From Alphaproteobacteria bacterium (GTDB taxonomy: Bacteria; Pseudomonadota; Alphaproteobacteria; CALKHQ01): a DNA stretch of 64,000 bases. Position 1 is the stretch's first letter; every line of letters begins with the position of its first letter. Positions 29,709 to 37,046 of this stretch are shown here, piece after piece. The DNA lies in NCBI GenBank assembly GCA_041396705.1, contig JAWKYB010000002.1, positions 620,001 to 684,000 of the forward strand, written 5' to 3'. The position numbers and the translations under genes were made by a program. The notes below the pieces were generated by a model, which made no database searches, was not told the origin of the DNA, and was given only the letters and a program-made list of their open reading frames with translations.

Positions 29709-30248
29709 ATGACGCAGCAGACAGACGATCTGGCGGCCGAGCTTGCGCTCGGCGTGCTGAGCGGTGCCTCGCTGCGTGCCGCCCGCGTCCGCGCGGCCAG
29801 CGACCCGGCATTCGCCGCTGCCGTCGAGTCCTGGCAGCGGCGGCTGGCGGCGCTGGACCGGACGGCGCCCGAGGCCGATCCGCCGGCCGGTCTGCTCGAG
29901 GAGATCGAGGCGCGCATCGACGCCGAGGCCGACTGGCGGTCCGCCACCGTCACCGTGCGCGGCGACGAAGGCGCCTGGCAGCCGATGGCGCCCGGTGTCG
30001 AATACAAGCGGCTGTGGCGCCACCCCGATGGCGACCGCGAAACGATCATCGTGCGCGTTGCCGCCGGCGCGGTCTATGACGCCCATCACCATAGCGGCCA
30101 TGAGGAGTGCTATATCGTTGCCGGTGACGTGCGGTTCGGCGACCATCAGCTGCGGGCCGGCGACTTCCACGTGGCGCAGGCCGGAGTCACGCATCCGGCC
30201 GCGGCGTCGCAGGGCGGTTGCCTGCTGCTGATCAGCCGGGCCGCCTGA
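29709..30248 (+). CDS. Anti-sigma factor: RskA-like N-terminus with C-terminal cupin
   Basis: A 179-residue protein. The N-terminal 70 residues (DDLAAELALGVLSGASLRAA, then DPAFAAAVESWQRRLAAL) resemble the sigma-binding part of RskA-type anti-sigma factors and lack the zinc-binding HxxxCxxC motif of ChrR. The C-terminal 100 residues are a ChrR-type cupin with AHHHSGHEECYIVAGDV and a later His, likely metal ligands. No membrane segment is seen, so it would be a soluble, metal- or redox-sensing inhibitor. GGAG six bases upstream supports ATG 29709. The partner is the ECF sigma factor that starts 138 bases downstream. Confidence 0.8.
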   Translation: MTQQTDDLAAELALGVLSGASLRAARVRAASDPAFAAAVESWQRRLAALDRTAPEADPPAGLLEEIEARIDAEADWRSATVTVRGDEGAWQPMAPGVEYKRLWRHPDGDRETIIVRVAAGAVYDAHHHSGHEECYIVAGDVRFGDHQLRAGDFHVAQAGVTHPAAASQGGCLLLISRAA

Positions 30249-30386
30249 TCCTCCGTCTGGGTAGTTCACAGTCTGCGCGTTCCGCGCATGCAGGGTCCGA
30301 CAAGAGGCCATGACCGAAAGCGCGTATTGCCCTTCCCGCCGGCGGCGCCCCTGGCGCGGCCGGTACGATCACGCACGGGTGCGGTG

Positions 30387-30971
30387 ATGGGGCCATGCGG
30401 TGAGGCCGCAGCGGTACTCGAAGCGTCCACGGCCGCGCTGCCGGAGCCGTCGGTCGGCGCGCTGCTGCTCGACGTGGCGGCAGGCAGCCGTCCGGCCTTT
30501 CGCGCGCTCTATGCGTCGTGCGGCCGGCGCGTGCACGGGGTCGTGCTGGCGGTGCTGCGCGACCGCGAGCTGGCGCGTGAGGTGACCCAGGACGTGTTCG
30601 TCGCCATCTGGCAGCAGGCAGGGCGCTTCGACCCGGCCGCGGGGTCGGCGACGTCGTGGATCGGCACCATCGCCCGCAACCGTGCGATCGACCGCCTGCG
30701 GGCGGAACGCTCGCGCGGCTACGGCCGCAGCGACGCCGACCCGCTGGACGACCAGATCGCGGCCAGCGCCGAGCCGGCGGTGTCGGCCGATTCGCTGTCG
30801 GTGCGGCGCGCGCTTGCCGCGATGCGCCCGGAATACCGCCGCGCGCTGATGCTGGCCTATTGGCGCGGCTATACCCATGCCGAGCTGGCCCAGGCGATGG
30901 GCGTGCCGCTCGGCACCGCGAAGGCCTGGGTGCGCCGCGCCCTGGCCGCCATGCGCGAGACGCTGGCTTAG
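30387..30971 (+). CDS. ECF sigma factor, SigK/ECF19-like
   Basis: About 194 residues. Region 2 (about 30-100) includes LAREVTQDVFVAIWQQAGRFDP and SWIGTIARNRAIDRLRAE, a pattern I associate with the SigK group. Region 4 (about 125-190) carries the helix-turn-helix YTHAELAQAMGVPLGTAKAWVRRAL. It would direct RNA polymerase to a small stress regulon, released when the upstream cupin anti-sigma lets go. ATG 30387 is chosen because the sequence before it is not family-like; an ATG at 30288 in frame is the alternative. The fasciclin gene that follows is a typical SigK-type target. Confidence 0.88.
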   Translation: MGPCGEAAAVLEASTAALPEPSVGALLLDVAAGSRPAFRALYASCGRRVHGVVLAVLRDRELAREVTQDVFVAIWQQAGRFDPAAGSATSWIGTIARNRAIDRLRAERSRGYGRSDADPLDDQIAASAEPAVSADSLSVRRALAAMRPEYRRALMLAYWRGYTHAELAQAMGVPLGTAKAWVRRALAAMRETLA

Positions 30972-31271
30972 GGCCTTCCCCCGTCCGACCCCTCCGTCCG
31001 GATCCCACTTCCCCGATCCCTTGCGCATGGCCGGTCCGGCGCGCCGTCCCGCGGCACGCCGTTCGCGCGTTCTCGCGGCCGTTCACATGGACGTGAAAAT
31101 CGGAATTCGCGCATCCGGCTGCATCCGCCGCCCGGCCGCCTGCCGTTGTTCGGGACAAGCGCTGCAGAAGGCGCCTGCCGCGGAACGGCCGGACGACGGC
31201 CCCGGCGGCAAGTCCAACCAGGCGGGCCGGTCGCGCCGCTGCGCCGCCGCCGCTACCGATGGAGAACGACC

Positions 31272-31826
31272 GTGTTCAAGAACTCCCTGCGTGCCGCGAT
31301 CCTGGCAACCGGCACCTGCGTGCTGGCCTTTCCCGTGCTGGCCAATGTGATGGTCGGCGGCGAGGCGATGTATCCGGACCGGACCATCGTGCAGAACGCC
31401 GTCAACTCGAAGGACCACACCACCCTGGTCGCCGCGGTGCAGGCTGCGGGCCTGGTCGACGTGCTGAACGGCGAGGGCCCGTTCACCGTGTTCGCCCCGG
31501 TCAACGCCGCCTTCGACGCGTTGCCGGCCGGCACGGTGGAGAACCTGCTGCAGCCCGAGAACAAGGCCATGCTGACCCACGTGCTGACCTATCACGTGGT
31601 GCCGATGCGCCTGACCTATCTGGAGCTGCAGAGCATCATCCAGGCCAGCGGCGGCACCGCCGAGCTGACCACGGTGTCGGGCGACACGCTGACCGCCACG
31701 ATGAACGGGCCGGTCAACATCCTGCTGCGCGACGAGAACGGCGGCGTCGCCAACATCACGATCTATGACGTCATGCAGTCGAACGGCGTCATTCACTCCA
31801 TCGATCGCGTCCTGCTGCCGAACTGA
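31272..31826 (+). CDS. Secreted fasciclin (FAS1) domain protein
   Basis: 184 residues: a Sec signal (1-25, ending in VLA) followed by a single FAS1 domain with the H1 motif GPFTVFAPVNAAFDALP, TYHVVP, and the H2 region GVIHSIDRVLLPN at the end. FAS1 proteins mediate adhesion or binding at the cell surface. GTG 31272 is the start, with GGAG seven bases upstream; the next codon runs straight into the signal. It lies about 300 bases after the sigma gene. In Mycobacterium, SigK with RskA controls the FAS1 proteins Mpt70 and Mpt83, which supports the same kind of link here by analogy. Confidence 0.92.
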   Translation: MFKNSLRAAILATGTCVLAFPVLANVMVGGEAMYPDRTIVQNAVNSKDHTTLVAAVQAAGLVDVLNGEGPFTVFAPVNAAFDALPAGTVENLLQPENKAMLTHVLTYHVVPMRLTYLELQSIIQASGGTAELTTVSGDTLTATMNGPVNILLRDENGGVANITIYDVMQSNGVIHSIDRVLLPN

Positions 31827-31866
31827 GGCAGCAGCGGCCCGCTGAGGGGCCGTCGCGAGCGATGGC

Positions 31867-31899
31867 GGGGCGGGGCCTTTGACCGGGAGGCCCCGCCCC
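31867..31899 (+). terminator. Strong 12-bp hairpin between fasciclin and cytochrome b561 genes
   Basis: GGGGCGGGGCCT (31867-31878) and AGGCCCCGCCCC (31888-31899) form a perfect twelve-base stem with a nine-base loop. No T-run follows, so it may terminate part of the transcripts or stabilise the fasciclin mRNA. Confidence 0.5.
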
Positions 31900-31944
31900 T
31901 GTCCCCCGCCGTATTCGACCGGCCGGCCGGACGGAGGCTGCTCC

Positions 31945-32544
31945 ATGTCCACCGAATCCTCGCGCCCGATCCATCCGCTGGCGGTGCGGGCGATGCACTG
32001 GATCAACGCGCTCGCCGTCCTGGTCATGGTCGGCTCGGGCCTCGAGATCCACAACGCCTATCCGATCGCGCCGTTCGACTTCCCCGACTGGATGACCATC
32101 GGCGGCTGGCTGGGCGGCGCCTTGCTGTGGCACTTCGCGGCAATGTGGCTGTTCGCCGCCAACCTGGTCGCGATGATCGGTTTCGGCCTGCTGTCGGGCC
32201 GCTACCGCCGCAAGCTTCTGCCGCTGTCGCCGCGCGGCTTCGTGGCCGACCTGCGGGCGGCGCTGCGCGGCGGCGGCCTGCATGCCGACCCGGCCCGCTA
32301 CAACGGCGTGCAGCGCGTGCTCTATGCCGGCGTGCTGGCGGCGCTGGTCGTTCTGGTGCTGTCCGGGCTGGCGCTGTGGAAGCCGGTGCAGCTGCACGGC
32401 CTGGCCTGGCTGTTCGGCGGGTTCGATTTCGCCCGGATCGTGCATTTCGCTGCGATGGTCGCGGTGGTCGGCTTCGTCCTGGTCCATGTGGCCATGGCGC
32501 TGCTGGTGCCGCGAACCCTGCGCCTGATGACGCTGGGCCGGTAA
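31945..32544 (+). CDS. Cytochrome b561-type membrane haem protein
   Basis: 199 residues with four to five membrane helices. Candidate haem-ligand His residues sit in AVRAMHWINALAV (helix 1), LLWHFAAMWLF (helix 2) and ARIVHFAAMVAVVGFVLVH (last helix), as in b561/thiosulfate-reductase-type quinol-linked cytochromes. ACGGAGG seven bases before the ATG is a strong ribosome site. The molybdopterin enzyme gene follows by 11 bases, so this protein most likely exchanges electrons between the quinone pool and that enzyme. Confidence 0.9.
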   Translation: MSTESSRPIHPLAVRAMHWINALAVLVMVGSGLEIHNAYPIAPFDFPDWMTIGGWLGGALLWHFAAMWLFAANLVAMIGFGLLSGRYRRKLLPLSPRGFVADLRAALRGGGLHADPARYNGVQRVLYAGVLAALVVLVLSGLALWKPVQLHGLAWLFGGFDFARIVHFAAMVAVVGFVLVHVAMALLVPRTLRLMTLGR

Positions 32545-32555
32545 CGGAGGACGCG

Positions 32556-33338
32556 ATGGCGACCGAACCGAAACGCCGCCCGCGCGCCGGCGTCGACGCG
32601 CGCGACCTGATCGGCGATGCCGCCCGCGGGCTCGATGGCAGCACCCGCCGCCGGTTCCTCGCCCGGGTCACCAGCCTGGGCGCGATGGCGGCGCTGGTCG
32701 GCTGCGACGTGATCGACGGGCCGTCGGCCGAGGAGGCGCTGCGCCGCGTGTCGGAATGGAACGACCGGGTTCAGGCCTGGCTGTTCGACCCGGAGCGGAT
32801 GGCCGAGACCTATCCGGAATCGGCGATCGACGACCCGTTCCCGTTCAACGCCTTCTACGGGCCGGAACAGGCGCCGACGATCGCCGAAGCCGGCTACGAG
32901 CTCTATGTCGAAGGCCTGGTCGCCGACAAGTCGCGCTGGCGCCTCGATGCGCTGCGCGCGCTGCCGCAGACCAGCCAGGTGACGCGCCATATCTGCATCG
33001 AGGGCTGGAGCGCGGTCGGCAAGTGGTCCGGCACGCCGCTGCGCACCTTCCTGGAGCGGATCGGGGCGGACCTGAGCGCGCGCTATGTCGCCTTCCTGTG
33101 CGCCGACCGCTACGAGACCTCGCTGGACATGGCGACCGCGCTGCACCCGCAGACGCTGATGGCGTTCGGCTTCGGCGACGGCGTGCTGCCGCGCCAATAC
33201 GGCTTTCCGATGAAGATCCGGGTGCCGACCAAGCTGGGCTTCAAGAACCCGAAGCACGTGGTCCAGCTGACCGTGACCAACGACCCGATCGACGGCTTCT
33301 GGGAGCGCGAGGGCTATAACTGGTTCTCGGGCCTGTAG
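32556..33338 (+). CDS. Tat-exported molybdopterin-dependent oxidoreductase (sulfite-oxidase fold)
   Basis: 260 residues. The N-terminus carries a twin-arginine signal (STRRRFLARV, then a hydrophobic stretch ending in a Cys that could be lipidated). The body is a sulfite-oxidase/MsrP-type molybdopterin domain, with the molybdenum ligand Cys probably in RHICIEGWSAVGKWSG. ACGGAGG directly precedes ATG 32556. With its b561 neighbour it resembles the MsrPQ or YedYZ kind of periplasmic redox pair, although the membrane partner here is b561-like and not MsrQ. Repair of oxidised methionine or another S- or N-oxide is plausible. Confidence 0.88.
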   Translation: MATEPKRRPRAGVDARDLIGDAARGLDGSTRRRFLARVTSLGAMAALVGCDVIDGPSAEEALRRVSEWNDRVQAWLFDPERMAETYPESAIDDPFPFNAFYGPEQAPTIAEAGYELYVEGLVADKSRWRLDALRALPQTSQVTRHICIEGWSAVGKWSGTPLRTFLERIGADLSARYVAFLCADRYETSLDMATALHPQTLMAFGFGDGVLPRQYGFPMKIRVPTKLGFKNPKHVVQLTVTNDPIDGFWEREGYNWFSGL

Positions 33339-33366
33339 CCGATCCGGCCCGTCCGCCCAACGCCTC

Positions 33367-33392
33367 GGCCGACCGACCCCCAATGGTCGGCC
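33367..33392. terminator. Hairpin after the molybdopterin enzyme gene
   Basis: GGCCGACC and GGTCGGCC form an eight-base perfect stem with a ten-base loop, 28 bases after the stop of the plus-strand operon and facing the minus-strand TadG-like gene. No T-run. Confidence 0.45.
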
Positions 33393-33428
33393 GGGCGGGC
33401 GGGCCGGAGCCGCGGCCGGAAGCGAGAT

Positions 33429-33465
33429 GCGGGTCGGCGCCAGTTTCCCCCCGGCACCGACCCGC
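33429..33465. terminator. Second hairpin in the convergent gap
   Basis: GCGGGTCGG (33429-33437) pairs with CCGACCCGC (33457-33465) and the stem can extend inward by GCC/GGC after one mismatch. It lies between the two convergent gene ends (33338 and 33497) and probably ends the minus-strand transcript. Confidence 0.45.
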
Positions 33466-33496
33466 GGCCGCCTCGTGTCTCGCTGTCGGTTTCGCG

Positions 33497-34924
33497 CTAT
33501 TCGGCGATGCGCAGGTTGCTCAGCTCGCCGGCGATCTTGCGGAACGCGACGTGCAGATCCTCGTTGGTCGGCGAGTTGTAGTAGTGGTTGCCGGTGGTCG
33601 CGCAGGCCTCGTACATCGCATCGGTGTCCGCGTCGTTTTCCTGGAACAGGATGGTGTACAGGATGATGCCGGTGTCCTTGATGTTCTCGCAGATCTGTGC
33701 CGTGCGCTGGTCCATCACGTCCATCGCCACTGTCCAGCTGGTGGTGCCGAGGCGCGCGTTCCAGATGTAGCCGTGGGCGTTGTAGTAGGAGCCGTAGCCG
33801 GACCAGTAGTTCTGGCCGTCGGTCAGCAGGACGATGACCTTTTCCATGTTGTCGGTGTTGTAGTCGAGCGGCAGGTTGGCCACGTCGACGGAGCCGGTCC
33901 ACAGGCCGCGCCACTGCGGCGACACCACGCGCCAGCCCCAGACCAGCCCGACATGGCTGGTGGTGCCGTTCAGCTTCGGCGCCATCGCGTTGATCGCCGC
34001 GTGGATCGCGGTCTTCGACTGGATCAGCGGCGTGATCGCGGCCGGGCAGGCCTTGTTCGGGCCGTTGTCGTTCGACCCGCCGATCGGCGGCCAGTTGTTG
34101 AAGTTGTACCAGCTCTGGCCGGACTGCCAGTAGTATTGGGGGAACTTCTGGGTCGACGGCGGCGCGTCGGTCAGCCCGTTGGCGCCGTCGCGCTCCTCGA
34201 CGCAGCCGCGCCAGCCCTGGGTGCTGTACAGCGATGCGTTGTAGTTCGACAGCCAGCCGGTGTGGCTGCTGCCGACGTTGACGGCCGCGACATAGGGCAC
34301 CACCGCGACATAGAGGTCGTCCAGCGTCTCGTCGTCGCCGTACAGGCTGTCGATCAGCTCGTTGGCGGCGTCCTTCATCGCCTGCATCTTGCCGCCCGAA
34401 TTCATCGACCAGGTGTTGTCCATGACCAGCACGAGCTCGAGCCCGCGGGTCTCGCGCTGCACCACGCTGCGCGCGCACACGGTCATCTCGTCCTGGCCGA
34501 CCACGGCCATCAGCGTCGTGTTCATGTTGACGCAGGCCTCGGCGATCAGGCGCGTGCCCTCGTCCTCGCGGGTCAAGGTGTAGTCGACGGTGTCGGCGCC
34601 GAGATAGTCGTTGGGGAAGTTGGCGCGGACATAGGCCTCGATGAACTCGTCCTGCTCGTCCTCGTCGAACGAGCGGCCGGCGGCCAGCGTGGCGGCGTCG
34701 AGGGCGTCGGTCAGCCGGTGCTTGACCAGCAGCGCGCGTCCGCTGTCGACCGCGACGCCGGTGGCGGCGGCCAGCGGCAGGATCCAGACCGCCAGGGTGG
34801 CGGCGACCGCGCCGCGCTGGTCGCGCAGGAAGCGGCGCAGCGGCGTGCAGCACGCGCTCAGCGCGCATCGCAGCCCGGATCGGCGCGCGGCGCGGGGATC
34901 GGCGGGAATGTTTTGCTTCGTCAT
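33497..34924 (-). CDS. TadG-like protein with von Willebrand factor A domain
   Basis: 475 residues. A Cys/Arg-rich N-terminus leads to a single membrane segment (about 37-60) in the TadE/TadG style (DQRGAVAATLAVWILPLAAATGVAVDSGR). The remainder is outside the membrane, with a VWA fold: LVLVMDNTWSMNSGG holds a MIDAS-like Asp169-x-Thr-x-Ser, and VIVLLTDGQNYW the second metal strand. A large Trp/Tyr/Asn-rich insertion (about 230-330) splits the domain, as in other TadG proteins. TadG normally works with Flp pilus assembly genes, but none are present here. The start is ATG 34924, with AGGGCAGG upstream. Confidence 0.85.
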   Translation of the reverse strand: MTKQNIPADPRAARRSGLRCALSACCTPLRRFLRDQRGAVAATLAVWILPLAAATGVAVDSGRALLVKHRLTDALDAATLAAGRSFDEDEQDEFIEAYVRANFPNDYLGADTVDYTLTREDEGTRLIAEACVNMNTTLMAVVGQDEMTVCARSVVQRETRGLELVLVMDNTWSMNSGGKMQAMKDAANELIDSLYGDDETLDDLYVAVVPYVAAVNVGSSHTGWLSNYNASLYSTQGWRGCVEERDGANGLTDAPPSTQKFPQYYWQSGQSWYNFNNWPPIGGSNDNGPNKACPAAITPLIQSKTAIHAAINAMAPKLNGTTSHVGLVWGWRVVSPQWRGLWTGSVDVANLPLDYNTDNMEKVIVLLTDGQNYWSGYGSYYNAHGYIWNARLGTTSWTVAMDVMDQRTAQICENIKDTGIILYTILFQENDADTDAMYEACATTGNHYYNSPTNEDLHVAFRKIAGELSNLRIAE

Positions 34925-35245
34925 GGCATACCTGCCCTGATGTTCGATGCGACGCCGGACCTGCGACATGCAAGCCGGCGCGCCTGCTCGATCAAACCTG
35001 ATCTCGGACCGCTAAGTTATGGCTTAACGCCGGTCCACGACCGAGCCCTATCGTTTTGATTTTATTTAGTATTCGTTTAAAAAGCCTTTCAAATGCCACG
35101 GGTTCGGCCGCGTTGCGCCGGTGTCGCCGCCGTCGGCGCCGGCCGCAAGTTCCGGGATGCGCGGGCGGCGGCGGAGGCTAATGTCGGCCCGCGGTCGGAA
35201 CGGGGCGGGGCGGGCGTGGCAGCGGACAATGCGATCAACCGGACG
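34925..35245. other. Divergent intergenic region with an AT-rich core
   Basis: 321 bases between the TadG-like gene (minus) and a DMT transporter (plus). Bases about 35010-35095 are far more AT-rich than the neighbourhood and include TTTTGATTTTATTTAG. On the minus strand TTGAAA followed 17 bases later by CTAAAT could be a sigma-70 promoter for the TadG-like gene. No gene seen. Confidence 0.4.
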
Positions 35246-36148
35246 ATGGGCGTTGCCGAGTGGGGCGTGCTCGTCGTCCTGTCCGCCATCTGGGGCGGCT
35301 CGTTCTTCCTGAACGCGGTGGCGCTGATGGAACTGCCGCCGTTCACCGTGGTGGCGGCGCGGGTCGGCATCGCCGCGCTGGCGCTGCACGTGCTGGTACG
35401 GGCGCTCGGCCTGGCCCTGCCGACCGACGGCCGCAGCTGGGCGATGCTGCTGATCATGGGCGCGATCAACAATGCGCTGCCGTTCAGCCTGATCCTGCTC
35501 GGCCAGACGAAGATCGCCAGCGGCCTGGCCGCGATCCTCAACGCCAGCACGCCGCTGTGGACCATGCTGATCGCCCACGCCTTCACCCGCGACGAAAGGC
35601 TGACCGGCAATCGGCTGGCCGGCGTGGCGATCGGTTTCGCCGGGGTCGCTGTGATGATCGGCCCGTCGCTGCTGGGCGGACTGGGCTCGGAGCTGCTGGC
35701 CGAACTGGCGGTGGTCGGCGCGGCGCTGTGCTATGGCTGCGCCGGCGTGTTCGGCCGCCGGTTCCGCGGGCGCCCGCCGCTGGTGGTCGCCACCGGCCAG
35801 GTGACCGCGTCGAGCCTGATGCTGCTGCCGCTGGCGGCCGCGGTGGACCGGCCCTGGCTGCTGCCGATGCCGGACGTGCAGTCGTGGGCGGCGCTGGCCG
35901 GGCTGGGCCTGGTCTGCACCGCGCTGGCCTATGTGCTGTTCTTCCGGCTGCTGGCATCGGCGGGCGCCACCAACCTGGCGCTGGTCACCCTGCTGGTGCC
36001 GGTGTTCGCGATCCTGCTCGGATCGCTGGTGCTGGGCGAGGTGCTGGCCCTGCGCCACGCCGCCGGGATCGGCCTGATCGCCTGCGGGCTCGCCGCGATC
36101 GACGGCCGCCCGCTGGCCTGGCTCAGACGCTTCCGCCGAAGCAGGTGA
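35246..36148 (+). CDS. EamA/DMT-family transporter
   Basis: About 300 residues with ten hydrophobic helices in two EamA repeats. MGVAEWGVLVVLSAIWGGSFF is the usual family N-terminus and argues for ATG 35246, although no good ribosome site precedes it; GTG 35216 in frame is the alternative. The middle has ASGLAAILNASTPLWTMLIAH, diagnostic for EamA. Small-molecule efflux is expected, substrate unknown. Its 3' end overlaps a small convergent reading frame by 26 bases. It is only distantly similar to the transporter at 28504. Confidence 0.88.
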   Translation: MGVAEWGVLVVLSAIWGGSFFLNAVALMELPPFTVVAARVGIAALALHVLVRALGLALPTDGRSWAMLLIMGAINNALPFSLILLGQTKIASGLAAILNASTPLWTMLIAHAFTRDERLTGNRLAGVAIGFAGVAVMIGPSLLGGLGSELLAELAVVGAALCYGCAGVFGRRFRGRPPLVVATGQVTASSLMLLPLAAAVDRPWLLPMPDVQSWAALAGLGLVCTALAYVLFFRLLASAGATNLALVTLLVPVFAILLGSLVLGEVLALRHAAGIGLIACGLAAIDGRPLAWLRRFRRSR

Positions 36149-36305
36149 CCGCGAAGCGCCAGCCCGCCGCCAGCGCCGCATCGCCGCCCAGCAGCGCGAC
36201 CCAGAGCGCCAGCCCGAAGCCGAAGACGATCGAACAGGCGAACAGGGCCAGGCCGAGCCACAGCCGGCGCGGGTCGCGAATTCGGCGGGGCGCCGTGTGC
36301 GTCAT
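36123..36305 (-). CDS. Small membrane protein, hypothetical
   Basis: 60 residues: a basic N-terminus (APRRIRDPRRLW) and one long hydrophobic stretch (LGLALFACSIVFGFGLALWVALLGG), then a short amphipathic tail ending CFGGSV. The basic-then-hydrophobic plan and codon use look genuine, but there is no clear ribosome site, and it overlaps the end of the convergent transporter gene. No family recognised. Confidence 0.45.
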   Translation of the reverse strand: MTHTAPRRIRDPRRLWLGLALFACSIVFGFGLALWVALLGGDAALAAGWRFAVTCFGGSV

Positions 36306-36418
36306 CGCGCGAAAATAGGCGTTTCTCTGCCGGCGTCCAATCGCCAAAGTTTTTTTGAACCTTGTTCAGTTCTCCGGCGACCCAGTGGCAACGCAATCGC
36401 ATGAACGGAAACTGGACC

Positions 36419-36769
36419 ATGCGCAAGACTATGATTTCCACCGCTGCCGCCCTGTTGACGATCGGGATGGCCGCGCTCAACACCGCCCGGGCCGACGACC
36501 CCTGTGCCGGTCACGGCGTTGCCTGTATCGGCGACGACTGCATGGTGTGCTGGGAGAATGCCGACAGCACCGTCGGCTGCGCGGCCGCGACCCTTGCCGA
36601 GGTCAACATGACCCTGCCCGGCTGCCTCGACGCCACCCGCGACCCGGGCCTCGCCATTCCGGACAGCCTGCGGCTGCCAGAGCTGGTCGGCACCGGCGGT
36701 CGCACGGTGGTGCCGGACCTGCCGCAGCTGCCGACGCCGCAGCGCGACCCGTCGACGCCCAGCTTCTGA
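36419..36769 (+). CDS. Small exported Cys-rich protein, function unknown
   Basis: 116 residues with a clean Sec signal (1-25, cleavage after TARA). The mature part starts DDPCAGHGVACIGDDCMVCW, four Cys in 19 residues, with two more Cys downstream, then a Pro/Thr-rich tail. The spacing suggests a disulfide knot or a metal site. ATG 36419 is chosen for the signal peptide; ATG 36401 in frame is possible. An AT-rich stretch around 36345-36370 may hold the promoter. The 277 bases after the stop have no recognised gene. Confidence 0.65.
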   Translation: MRKTMISTAAALLTIGMAALNTARADDPCAGHGVACIGDDCMVCWENADSTVGCAAATLAEVNMTLPGCLDATRDPGLAIPDSLRLPELVGTGGRTVVPDLPQLPTPQRDPSTPSF

Positions 36770-37046
36770 GCCGGGCACCGACTCCAGCCATGTCCGGGGT
36801 GCGGGCCGAGGCGCGCACCCCGCAGCGAAGGGCGGCGCACCCGGCAACGGCCGGGTCGGACGACGCGGCAATTCTGCCTGCCATGCCGCCGTCCGCGCGC
36901 ACGCCGAGCCCGTTGCAGCCGGGGACGCTGCAACGGGCGGCCGGTCGGCCCACCGCCCCCCGGTGGGCCGACTTCGGCTTCCCGTCCCGCAGCCGCGCGG
37001 CGTAGCCTGCCAGAGGTGCGGCTGCGATTCGGGCGGGGAGGTGGGC

